Positions 45,024-55,700 of a stretch of DNA of 64,000 nucleotides are shown in pieces; the first letter of the stretch is position 1; every line of letters starts with the position of its first letter. The stretch is taken from positions 52,185,563-52,249,562 of the forward strand of contig CM059972.1 of NCBI GenBank assembly GCA_030490835.1. Direction: 5' to 3'. The stretch is from Annona cherimola (lineage: Eukaryota; Streptophyta; Magnoliopsida; Magnoliales; Annonaceae). The notes below the pieces were generated by a model. The model searched no databases. It was given only the letters and a program-made list of their open reading frames with translations, and was not told where the DNA came from. The position numbers and the translations under genes are program-made.

Positions 45024-48000
45024 TTAAGTAAGTTCAAGCATTCCCATGTCATTTCTAATCTTATAAAATGCTTCTTTTGCTAGGGGCTTAGTAAATATAT
45101 CTGCAACTTGATCCTCTGTTCTTACATATACCAAACATATGTCATGATTTTCTACATGTTCTCTAATGAAATGATGTCTAAGGTCTATATGTTTGGTCCT
45201 AGAATGCAGGACTGGATTCTTGGTTAGACATATGGCACTTGTATTATCACATTTGATAGGTATATTTTTAAAATCCATGCCATAGTCCCTAAGTTGCTGT
45301 TTCATCCAAAGTAATTGAGCACAACAGCTCCCGGCGGCAATGTATTCGGCTTCCGCCGTAGATAGAGCAACACTAGTTTGTTTTCTTGAAAACCATGAAA
45401 CCAACATGCTTCCAAGAAACTGACATGTTCCACTAGTGCTTTTTCTATCTACTTTGTAACCAGCAAAATCCGCATCCGAGTAGCCGATTAGATCAAAATT
45501 AGAGCCCTTTGGATACCATAGTCCTAAATTGGTAGTGTCTACTAGATATCTAAAAATTCTTTTCACAGCTACCAAGTGTGATTCTTTTGGGCATGATTGA
45601 AATCTAGAGCACATACACACACTAAACAAAATATCTGGCCTAGAAGCAGTTAAATACAATAAGGAACCTATCATGCTTCTATACAATTTTAAATCAACTA
45701 CTTTGCCCTTCTCATCTTTGTCAAGCTTGATTGTAGAGCTCATGGGCGTGTTTGCTCCTTTGCTATTCTCCATGCCAAACTTCTTGAGCATCTCTTTGAT
45801 GTATTTGGACTGGTTAATGAAGATTCCTTCATTTAGTTGCTTGATTTGCAGTCCAAGGAAGAAATTGAGCTCTCCCATCATGCTCATCTCAAACTCTTTC
45901 TGCATAAGCTCAGAAAATTCTTGGTAAAGAGTTTCATTAGTAGCACCAAAAATAATGTCATCTACATAAATCTGAATGATCAATATATCCTTTCCATTGT
46001 ACTTGATAAACAAAGTGGTGTCTACATTTCCTTTTTGAAAATCATGATCAATCAGAAATTTGCTTAGTCTATCATACCAAGCTCTTGGAGCTTGTTTTAA
46101 TCCATATAATGCTTTGGTTAGCTTGTATACAAATTTAGATTGATCTTTTTCCTCAAATCCAGGTGGTTGTTCTACATACACCTCTTCATTTATATAACCA
46201 TTCAGAAATGCACTTTTGACATCCATTTGAAACAATTTAAAGTTCATGTGAGATGCAAAAGCTAGTAAGATGCGAATTGCCTCTAATCTAGCAACCGGGG
46301 CATAGGATTCTTCAAAATCTATTCCTTCTTCTTGTGAGTATCCTTTTGCCACAAGTCTAGCTTTGTTCCTCACTACAAGTCCACTTTCATCTAATTTGTT
46401 CCTAAAGACCCACTTGGTGCCAATAATAGTACAATCATTTGGTCTAGGAACAAGGTGCCAAACTTGATTTCTTTCAAATTGATTTAGCTCTTCTTGCATT
46501 GCTATAATCCAGTTTTCATCATCAAGAGCTTGTTCAATATTAGAAGGTTCAATCTTGGATATAAAGGCATATTGTCCACAAACATTTTGCTTTGACCTTC
46601 TAGTTTTTACACCTTCATATACATTCCCTATAATTTGTTCAATTGGATGTGCATGTTTGAATTTTAAATCAGATGGAGGTTTATAGGAGTCATTACCTTC
46701 ACTTACCCTTTCCTCATTGGACTCTTCTTGCTTTTCCACATGCAGCTTTTCAAAGTTGCTTACAATCTCATCTGCATCACTTAAATCATCTCTTCTTTTC
46801 AAGCATGGGTTAGTTTCATCAAAAACAACATGTATGGATTCTTCTACAACTTGGTTTCGTTTATTGAATACTCTATTTGCTTTGCTGTTTGATGAGTACC
46901 CAAGGAATATTGACTCATCACTTTTAGCGTTAAGTTTTCCCAAGTTGGTTTTTCCATTGTTCAACACATAACATGTGCATCCAAAGGCATGAAAATGAGA
47001 GATATTTGGTTTTCTTCCCTTCCATAGCTCATATGGGGTCTTTTTCAAGATAGCTCTAATGGTAACTCGATTTAAAACATGACAAGCTGTGCTCACAGCT
47101 TCACCCCAAAACTTCTTGGATAATTTGCTCTCATTTATCATTATTCTAGCCATCTCTTGTATAGTTCTGTTTTTCCTTTCAACTACTCCATTTTGTTGTG
47201 GAGTTCTTGGTACAGAAAATGTGTGATGAATTCCTTTTTCATTACATAATTCTATGAATCGTTTGTTTTCAAATTCACCACCATGGTCACTTCTTATAGA
47301 CATAATAGTACTTTGTTTTTCATTTTCCACCAAGTTTACAAAAGTTGAAAACATAGAGAAAGCTTCATCTTTGCTAGCTAAGAGAATTATCCATGTGAAT
47401 CTTGAAAAGTCATCTACAATAACAAATACATATTTCTTTCCACCAATGGTTAAAATGTCGGATGGTCCATATAGATCCATGTGTAGCAATTCAAGTGGCC
47501 TTGTGGTGGAAATCTCCTTTTTGGTAGAAAAAGACATCTTTGGTTGTTTAGATAATTGACATGCCTTGCAAATTTTGTCTTTGTCATATTTCAACTTTGG
47601 CAAGCCTTCTACCAAATTCTTTTTCCATAGGGTCTTTATGTTTGACATATTCACATGTCCAAGTCTTTTATGCCAAACTCATGGATCATTTTCAATGGCC
47701 ATTAGACATTGACCATCTAGTTCATCAAGTGAAACCAAATATACATTTCCATGTCTTCTTCCACTAAACATGATATGCTCACCATCAAATACATTGCATA
47801 TAGATGATTCAAACACAACCTTATATCCTTTATCACATAATTGGCTAATGCTCATTAAGTTATGCTTGAGTCCTTCAACAAACAAAACATCCTCCATGCA
47901 TGCATTTGAGCTACTGTAAATATTTCCTTTACCTTTGATTTTACCTTTCTCATTATTACCAAAGGCAACCGTTCCGTCGTTGCAAGGCTTAAGTTTGTGA

Positions 48001-48047
48001 AACAGACTTCTTTCTCCAGTCATATGCCTTGAGCAACCACTGTCCAT
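45024..48047 (-). pseudogene. Sirevirus pol: protease, integrase, reverse transcriptase, RNase H (one in-frame TGA)
   Basis: Reading starts upstream of the gag stop in the +1 frame and is open there. Protease has FMDSGCSRHMTG (about 48050). A TGA at 47679-47681 stands between ENDP and VWHKRLGH, so protease and the rest are split. The downstream 876-codon part has the CKACQ end of the integrase zinc finger. Counting from its first Met, integrase D60, D123 and E159 follow in DD35E spacing; then come reverse transcriptase D478 and YVDD (563-566) and RNase H D727, E768 and D803. Apart from the TGA all catalytic residues are present. These enzymes copy element RNA to DNA in cytoplasmic particles and insert it in the genome. 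With the stop it would work only by read-through or help from another copy. Confidence 0.92.
47679..47681 (-). other. Premature TGA between protease and integrase
   Basis: The stop separates two collinear open sections that are exactly in phase (nine codons between the stop and the next Met at 47654). The residue at this place, just before the VWHKRLGH start of the GAG-pre-integrase block, varies among relatives. It is the only stop in about 3 kb of pol. Confidence 0.9.
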
Positions 48048-48105
48048 GAACCATATGTTGTTTGCCTTTACCTTTAAACAAATCTGAAAAATAAACAGGT
48101 AAATC

Positions 48106-49956
48106 TCATCTCTTTGGTACCCATTTTATGGGTCCATTTGGGTTAGTAAAATGATTCAATCTTTGTAATTCTAACTTAGAAAGCCCAAATCTTGTGTTCC
48201 TTGGAACCCAAACTAGCTTTGCACCATGGTCATATAACTTCTTGAAGTTACACTTGTAAGCTTTATGACCCATTTTATTACAGAAATTGCAGGCCATTGG
48301 TAGTCTAGGAGTAGGCCTCCAATTGCATTTTGGTTCAAAAATTGGTCTTTTAATCCACATAATATTTTTCTTTTGTGGCTTATAAATTGGTGCAGTTTGA
48401 TATTTTCCAAGTTTTGGCACATTTGATTTGCCACTTTCTTTTTGCTCAAATGTATTGTACCCAAGACCTCTTTTATCCTTTTGTGAGGTCATGTTCAGAA
48501 ACATCTTCACACTTTCTCCTGGATTAGAGAACTTTCCTAATGATTCATTTAATGATTTGTTCTCCTTTTTCAATTTTTCTGCCTCTTTCAACAGTGATTC
48601 ATTTTCTTCTTTCAGTTTTGCTGATTTTTCAGCTAGTTTTTCATTTTCAACAATAACAAAGTTGCACTGTTGTCTCTTCAATGACAGCTTGTTTCCTAGC
48701 CTCTTAATTTCCTCATATAATGAATCATAAGCAATTTGAAGTTCTTCTAATTCAGCACATTTAAGGCAATCATGAAAAGAAGAATAACTTGATTGAGAAT
48801 AGCAAGGTTTGGAAGTTACCTCTTCATTACTTGTGCATTTTGTTGAAGTAGATTGTTCTTCCAAAACTTCCGTTGTGTTTAGACATAGCAAGTCTTCTTC
48901 TTCTTGCTCGATTCGAGCCATGCAGCAAATTCTCGCACAGTTGGCTACATCATTGTCGTCGGTTGAGGAACTGCGTGTTGATGAAGTCTCCTCGTTGACG
49001 AACATGCCTCTTCCTCGTGGCCTTTGGAATTTTCTGCTTTCATGGCTCTCCTTTGGCCTTTCTTCCGGTGTAGGACATTGTGCTTGCATATGTCCAATGC
49101 CCCCGCATCTGTAGCATTTTGTAACCTCCTTTTTCTTTTCTTTATGTGGTCTTTCTTTGAAGTCTTTGAGGTTCTTTTCTTTTCTCACAAATTTCCGAAA
49201 TTTACGAGTGAGAAGTGCGATATCTTCATCACCATTATTAGACGAGGAGGTAGATTCTTCAGATTTGCGTGCAGCTTTTAATGCAATGATTTTCTTGCCT
49301 CTATGATTCTCATCGTTTCTTCTCTTAATTAGCTCATGTGACATCAATGAGCTAATTAGATCTTCTAGCTTTAGGGTGTTGAGGTCTTTGGCTTCTTCAA
49401 TAGCTGTAATCTTTGGAGTCCATGAATCCGGTAGAGCTCTCAATATCTTCATAACCTGTTCGGATTCAGAAATAGCCTTTCCAAGACCTTTTGGAGCATT
49501 AGTAATCTTAGAAAATCTAGCAAACATTTCAGAAATATTTTCTGTGTCTAGCATTCTAAAACTTTCCAATTCTCCTATCAAGATATTTCTCCTAGTCCCT
49601 TGGACTTGAGAGGTTCCTTCATAAATGGATGTTAGAGTATCCCATATCTCCTTGGCGGTTAGGCAAGATGATACTCTATCATATTCCGAAGCCGTAAGAG
49701 CACAAAATAAAGAGTTCATAGCCTTAGCATTGCTCTTGACGGTTCTTACTTCCTCTTCGGTCCATTTGGAAGCTCTTTCACCAATTGGCAAAGTTACACC
49801 ATCTTGGATAGCAATCCAAGAATCCATATCGGTAGCCATGATGAGTTGCTTCATACGAAGCTTCCAATAGCCAAAGTGGTTCCCATCAAACAATGGTGGC
49901 CTTGTAAAAGATTGGCCCTCGGCAAAAGCGGGAACGGAAGTAGATTGGGATGCCAT
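48106..49956 (-). CDS. gag: Sirevirus gag (616 residues, intact)
   Basis: Capsid/nucleocapsid protein of the element, forming the particle that packages its RNA. It starts MASQSTSVPAFAEGQ at the ATG 49954-49956, about 30 bases inside the primer site. Residues 22-230 hold the copia gag (UBN2-type) domain: FDGNHFGYWKLRMKQLI, EIWDTLTSIYEGT, SEMFARFSKI. A basic region leads to CYRCGGIGHMQAQC (C281, C284, H289, C294). Residues about 400-475 look like a coiled coil (LEELQIAYDSLYEEIKRL). CNFCNKMGHKAYKC (C556, C559, H564, C569) is a second zinc knuckle. Two knuckles and a long C-terminus are usual in Sirevirus gag. No stop or frameshift. Pol overlaps its end in the +1 frame. Confidence 0.93.
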   Translation of the reverse strand: MASQSTSVPAFAEGQSFTRPPLFDGNHFGYWKLRMKQLIMATDMDSWIAIQDGVTLPIGERASKWTEEEVRTVKSNAKAMNSLFCALTASEYDRVSSCLTAKEIWDTLTSIYEGTSQVQGTRRNILIGELESFRMLDTENISEMFARFSKITNAPKGLGKAISESEQVMKILRALPDSWTPKITAIEEAKDLNTLKLEDLISSLMSHELIKRRNDENHRGKKIIALKAARKSEESTSSSNNGDEDIALLTRKFRKFVRKEKNLKDFKERPHKEKKKEVTKCYRCGGIGHMQAQCPTPEERPKESHESRKFQRPRGRGMFVNEETSSTRSSSTDDNDVANCARICCMARIEQEEEDLLCLNTTEVLEEQSTSTKCTSNEEVTSKPCYSQSSYSSFHDCLKCAELEELQIAYDSLYEEIKRLGNKLSLKRQQCNFVIVENEKLAEKSAKLKEENESLLKEAEKLKKENKSLNESLGKFSNPGESVKMFLNMTSQKDKRGLGYNTFEQKESGKSNVPKLGKYQTAPIYKPQKKNIMWIKRPIFEPKCNWRPTPRLPMACNFCNKMGHKAYKCNFKKLYDHGAKLVWVPRNTRFGLSKLELQRLNHFTNPNGPIKWVPKR

Positions 49957-49990
49957 GATAATGGATCTCTTTGATTCAATTCAAAGACCT

Positions 49991-50002
49991 GCTCTGATAC
50001 CA
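49991..50002 (-). other. Sirevirus primer binding site (initiator-Met)
   Basis: Reverse strand TGGTATCAGAGC, two bases from the LTR edge at 50005. It is complementary to the 3' end of initiator methionine tRNA, the usual primer of plant Ty1/copia elements. It fixes 50005-51576 as the 5' LTR. Confidence 0.95.
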
Positions 50003-50004
50003 CT

Positions 50005-51576
50005 TGTTGGGTCCCGAATTGATGGCAAAGCCCAAGAGGGGAGGGGTGAATTGGGTAATTTAAAATTTACAACTTAAACAAAAGCTTTACCCCGGATTAA
50101 TCTAGTCCCCTTTGTGAAGAAACGAAATGGAAAGCAATATAATGAAGAGAGCAGATAAATAAATCAAACACACAAGATTTTTATAGTGGTTCGGGCAACC
50201 TCCCTACTCCACTCTTCCAAGCTCACACTCCTTGTGACTTGGGTTCCACTATTGTATTCTCTCAATACAATTAGAGCCACTGCTCTCTTCTAGATTCTAG
50301 CTCTAGGGGGCATCAACAAATTACAGCACAAGTAGGTGATGAGTTACACTCCAATCACACACTACTTTGCTTACACTTGATCTTAGTTCCTCAAACTAAA
50401 TCAAGTTCAACACAAACAAATGAAACAATAAGAAAACTACACTTTACAGTTGTGTAGTAGTAGTTTTGGCGCAGAGAAGAACTTGTTGTAATGGCTTTGA
50501 AGATTCTGAAATATAGCTCTTGCAACTTGAAGTGAAGTTCTTCCTCCTTGAATGGCTTGATCTCTTTAGAGTTCTTGAATATAGTAGTTATGCACACTTA
50601 ATGATTCTCAGCTACTTTCCTCGTCCACCATGAATGCTATTTATAATTTTGGAGGGAATCCGAACGTTAGAAGGTAGGTGGCGCGCATTTAATGCGCCAA
50701 CGTTCGAATTAATTCTGACCGTTGCGACCCAAGTCGCATGTGGAGTCGACTTCGGATGCGACTTCGCCCAAGTCGCAGATGGAGTCGACTTCGGGTGCGA
50801 CTTCGCTTCACCGTCGCAACTTCAAGTTTCAGTCAGGGTCGACTTGGTCATCAACTTGACCCAAGTCGCAGGTGGAGTTGACTTCGGCTTCGACTTCACC
50901 TCGTCAGATGGCTTCACGAACTTGAACATCTGTGAATCTTGAAAATCTTGACTTTGATTCATCTTGAATCTTGACTCATGTAATCTTAGATATCTTCTTG
51001 ATTTGAATGATTGAGTTTATGCTTCTTGCTTGTACTTGGATTTGTCTTCAAATGTTTCAGCTTGAGTATCTATGTTGCCTTGATCTTCATCTTCATTTAG
51101 TTTGGATTGAAATCAAGTAATCCAGAACTTGTCATTTGAAGTTTTCCGTCTTCCTGAGCGAAGTCGATGTCTGAGTCGACTTCGGCTGCGACTTCACCTC
51201 AAGTCGCACATGGAGTCGACTTGGGGTGCGACTTCGGCACGTTGTGTTCTGAACGTCGACTCTGGAAGGTTTTGCTCGACTGAAGTCGATGGTGAGGTCG
51301 ACTTCGTTTGCGACTTGGCTACCCAAGTCGCAGGTGGAGTCGACTTGGCCTGCGACTTCACCTTCATGTCTTCCGTTTTCAACTCTGGACAGTTCTGCAC
51401 ATTTGAAGTCGATCTTGAAGTCGACTTGGGGAACGACTTGGCCTTCCATACTTGTTTTTCTTCAAATGGTTATTCCTTAAACATTTCCATAAACTTGTTA
51501 GTAGCCAAGACTTACTCAAATTGATTTGTTAATCATCAAAACATAGATTGAGCTAGTTTTCCACATATTTCCAACA
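50005..51576 (-). repeat. Sirevirus 5' LTR
   Basis: Same length as the 3' LTR at a constant offset of 6864 bases, so there are no indels between them. Differences noticed include TTGTCTTG/TTGCCTTG, CGTCTGCC/CGTCTTCC, AAGTTGATGG/AAGTCGATGG, CTTCCTGTC/CTTCATGTC, GGCTTGAAA/GGATTGAAA and CCACAAAC/CCATAAAC. AAATC (51577-51581) follows it as the target duplication. Confidence 0.95.
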
Positions 51577-52575
51577 AAATCCACTTTATAAATAGAAACC
51601 TAGGGTTCGTGCGCGAAAGAGAGAGAGCCCAGAGCAGGAATAGACATTCAGAGAAGGAAGAAAACTCGATTGAAACGCGGATTGAAGAGAAGATTCAACC
51701 TTGTTGGTGGAAATCGCCAGAAAACCAGGTTTCTCTTTATCTTTCTATTTTTCTTTCTCTATTTTTCTGGATACTTACAATAATGGATGTAAAGGATTTT
51801 ATAATCATGTCTTTTAACTAAACTTCCTTTAGATGGATAGTTATGATGAATTGATATCTCATTATATTGTATTGGTTCTTCGAGATTCAGGAATGAATAT
51901 TTGATTTTTCTATATGATTGTGTGTGATTTACCTTTGCACATGTGGTTTAATACTTTTTACAAGATTAGCTACCTTGTAAGATGATTTAATTGCTTGATT
52001 AATCCTTAGAAAAGAAAAATCTCTGCCAGATCCATGTGTAGGGCATAGGTTTCCTCTTTGTTAAGGGAAATTATTTAATGGATAGGAATATACCGTTAAA
52101 CCCTGTGTAGTCAATAAACAGGTTATGAACTTATTAATTCTACTTATTTAATGGGATGGGAACATAACAATTGAATAGGGTGTAATTAGCTTTATATACG
52201 TTGGAAGACTTATATAAAGATTATTAAACTTAGACTAGTAAATCCATGCACAATCCAATAAAAAAGAACCAATACAATATAATTTCAATTCAAGGATTCT
52301 GAGCTATCCATCTACCATCCCCGATTGATAAACCCGTTTCTAGTATTCTAACAATTCCGTGGACTCTATTCTGATTTCTTATTGTGTTTGTTAGCTTTAG
52401 TTTTAAATTCAAAAACTCAGAATTTTCCACCCACCAAAAGCAATTAAACTAATTAATAATTTCAGTTAGATAATTCCTCGTGGGAACGATACTCTACTCA
52501 CTCTTTATTATTTGATTCAGCATATATACTTGTGTTAAAAGCGAGTATTTTAATTGACATATATGCAGCTCATCA

Positions 52576-52797
52576 ATAGATTTATCTCAAGTATGAAAAG
52601 TGAAGTTGCAATGCTAAGTGGACTTCACATGCGAGTTGGGTTGAGTTCAAGTTAAAGTCGACTTAACTATGAGACTTGAAAGTTAAAATGTAGAAAGCCA
52701 AGTCATCTTTAAGTTGACTCCACCTAAAAAAGACTTGAAAGCCAAGACTTGACGAAAAATTCTCTAGGAGCAAAAAAAGAACATCAGAGTCACTATC
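52576..52797 (+). repeat. Sirevirus-like LTR remnant H, piece 3
   Basis: Continues piece 2 after W: GATTTATCTCAAGTATG follows the ATAGA duplication, exactly as it does in the internal repeat copy at about 31745. It holds AAAGTCGACTTAAC and several CAAGACTTGA-like decayed motifs. It ends at CTATC (52793-52797), the left target duplication of copy D. Confidence 0.6.
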
Positions 52798-55700
52798 TGT
52801 GAAACCCTAATCGGAGTAGAAATCATGTATATGAAATTGATTGATTCATGTATGAATAATATATTTAGAAATGAATTATTTGTAAATTTTACGACTTATA
52901 GCAGCTAGGTCATTTGTGTGAATGTTGTTTAAATTTACTAATTGAAGATAATGTGGTTTAATATGATTGAAGTAACATAATGAGGATGGATAAATGTTAG
53001 TATGCCATGAAAAATTTAATTACATAATGTGATTTATGGAGATTAGGAGGCTAATTATAAAGCCAAGTTGAGAAAATATTGAAAAATTCATAACTTGATG
53101 ACCTTAAGACGGATTAAGGTGAAAATTGAGGGGAAAGCACATAATTTTGTTCTTAATCATATGAGGAAATTAGATTATGAAAATTTCAATGATAATTGAT
53201 CATCACCATTCAAAACTTACAACGATCATAACATGAGCCAAAAATATCGGATTTAGATGAAATTTGAAATGGATGGCTAAAATTATAAGATTAAGGTTAT
53301 GGGAGGATTTTATCATGAAAATGATGATGGAAATAATCTTGCAGGAAATTGGGATTAGTGGCTTTGATTTTTCAACCCAAAAAGTGATTAGCATTTATGT
53401 TGACAATGAGTAAAATAATCAAATGAATAAAGACAAATTTGAGGTGTCAAAAGGAGGTAATTTGTAGGGTATTTTGTGAATTACTAATAATGGAAAAATT
53501 CCTGCAATTATCTCATAATTAAATGCTCAATTAAACAGTTTGAAGGGGCATGGGAGAGGTGGCAGCTAAGGATGTCCAAACAGCCCTATAATTGCATTTT
53601 GTGAAATATTTTTTAATAAAATAAATACCCAAAGTTAACTATGAGTTAATGAGGATAAATATGCATTAAATTAAAGTGAAAATTCTGATTAAAAAGGGGC
53701 AGATCTGGACCATTGAGAGAAGAAGGAAAAATGGACAGCAGCATATCTCATGGATGATGTGGACGGTTTAGCAGCCTTATGCATATTTTATAATTTTTTA
53801 AATTATGCTAAAATGACCCTAAATAACCTACACTACTATGTAATTAAATGAATAATTAAATAAAGCTGTAACATAATTAATAAGGATAAGATAATCTGCT
53901 GAAAATGGGGGACGTGTACAGGCAGCAAAATGGAGCAGAAAAATATGGACCGTTCAAACAGCTAGAAAAGTGATTTTTTTTATTTTTTAAAAATTGATAA
54001 ATGCATGAATAATTAGACTAGGTATTAGGGAATATAAATTTGCAATTAAAAATCTGCAAAATTTGTTGAAAAAAATGGAAAACAGCATCTATTGTGGTCG
54101 TGATTTGGTGGACTGATTTGAGAAGCTTAAATGCATTGGATAATTAACAAATTTATAATTAAGAAAAAAATAATTTAAATGGTCCACAAGTTGCCCTTTC
54201 AGCTAAGGAGATAGAATGGCATTGGAATGATCAATGATGAGGTGGCAAGTGGGGTCCACTAGCTGGAAATTTTCAGCTATTGTATAAAGAGTAAGGGACG
54301 TCCATATGCATGAAGGGGACTTAGAAAATTTTCTGCATTTTTGAGCTCTCCTTTCCGGCAGCATACGTTCCCTTTTTCCACCAACTTTCAAACCCAAAAA
54401 CAAATGAAGAAAAAAGGAAAGAAAAGAAGGAGTTAAGTGGAGAAAGCTTGCTTGAGAAGTGGAATTAAGTGTTACTCTCTATACAAGTAAGTATATGATG
54501 AGTTTGAATGCTTTTAAATTAGTTTTTCTAACTGAATTTATGGAATATAAATATGATTTATAATGAATCCTTTAATGAATATTTATTATGCTTTTAATTA
54601 GGGAATTTATTAGCAAGTAGTGCAACTAAGAGTTAGATGTAAGTAGAGAGTGATTAGTGTGACATATGAGCTCCTACACTAGCCTAAACTTGCTAAAATT
54701 TATATTTAATATTTCTGTTTTATTTAGTGGATATAATCACATGATAATTCATGATTTGATGTTGAATATATATGAAATTTAGTATGATTTATGAAGTGTA
54801 GAAGGTAAGCTTGTTAGGGTTCCTTCTAAGACCCGAAATTCACGTTTAAATGTTGAAAAATGATACATGAAATGATTCAAATAAATTATGAATGAATTTT
54901 AGGGTAAAATATCCTAAATATAAGACACTTTGGACGTGAAAAGGGACCTTGCATGAACTGCCCAAATTCGGATTTTTAAAGGGGGTGTAAAATGGACGTC
55001 CAAAGTGGTGTAAACGGGTACCCTACATACATAAAATGTTGCTGTTTTGAAAACAAATTATATATGGAATTTTAATATGTGAAAATACCTTGAATTTAGG
55101 TTAAGAAAAGTGGGATTAATTTCTGGAATCAAGTGGTTAAAAATCTGTTTAAAAATGGAGTATTAAAAGAGACGTTTAAAGGATAGAAATCGGATATCGA
55201 AGTTGCTGTTTTTGGAACTTTGAAATTAGTGGATTAAAAATTCGTAAAAATGCACTAAATAAGTGCTAATTATGGTGTATAATCATGCTGATTTAGAATC
55301 CAAGTTGTTGATTTGAAAAATTTTAAGAAATATATTAGTTATGTGTTGAGAAATGGACATATGTGAAATAAGGAAATTGATAAAATGATAACTAAGTTAT
55401 GTAAAGGGATAATATGCAAAAATGCATAAAAATAAAATGCAAAAATATGTAATATATTTCTGATTTGATAATCTCAAAATTTGAGATTAATCTATGGGAA
55501 TTAAATGCGTGGTATAATGAAGGATTGATATACATAAGTATATGATGTATGTACACCCGACTTGGAAGTTAAGCGGGTTATGACTATTTACGGAAATGGG
55601 TTGGAAAACTAAATAAATGCAAGCAAATGAAATTTACGTGAATATTATGTTATTCTTTCATAAGCAAAGAAAAAGAAAAAGTCGATCCGGAAAGCTCTCA

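Larger units (their letters stand above)
43141..51576 (-). mobile_element. Young Sirevirus-type Ty1/copia retrotransposon (8436 bp)
   Basis: Two LTRs of 1572 bp (43141-44712 and 50005-51576), TGTTGG...CCAACA, with AAATC on both sides. By eye the LTRs differ at about six positions, so the insertion is recent. Minus strand order: 5' LTR, initiator-Met primer site, gag, pol (protease, integrase, reverse transcriptase, RNase H), several polypurine tracts, 3' LTR. Long LTRs, a 616-residue gag with two zinc knuckles and a coiled coil, and wording such as [11 protein letters not shown] and [14 protein letters not shown] place it in the SIRE/Maximus (Sirevirus) lineage. There is no env-like ORF. A single in-frame stop breaks pol. 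Confidence 0.93.
31883..52575 (+). mobile_element. Non-autonomous Athila-family retrotransposon W (with nested inserts)
   Basis: LTRs at 31883-39154 and 42481-52575 begin TGATAACT(C/A)GTAAAAAT and end AGCTC(G/A)TCA. ATAGA flanks the element on both sides (31878-31882 and 52576-52580). A tRNA-Asp-type primer site follows the 5' LTR and a polypurine tract (AAGTTTGGGGGTG) precedes the 3' LTR. Internal DNA is only 3326 bp and has no protease, reverse transcriptase or integrase. It encodes a short gag-like ORF and a second ORF of the plant-transposon type. LTR, leader and 3' noncoding text match Z, which could have supplied the enzymes when it was active. Confidence 0.85.
42481..52575 (+). repeat. 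W 3' LTR, interrupted by the Sirevirus
   Basis: Pieces 42481-43140 and 51582-52575 join to about 1.65 kb and match the 5' LTR. It is preceded by the polypurine tract AAGTTTGGGGGTG (42468-42480). Palindromes GGCGCCTAGGCGCC and variants lie between 42750 and 43100. The Sirevirus entered just upstream of the TATA box. The uninterrupted TCTATTTTTCTTTCTCTATT (about 51744) is the empty site of copy C in the partner. Confidence 0.87.

Noticed and set aside
45673..49870. Plus-strand open frames of 76-101 codons across the Sirevirus
   Set aside because: They are antisense shadows of gag and pol, which have clear domains on the minus strand.
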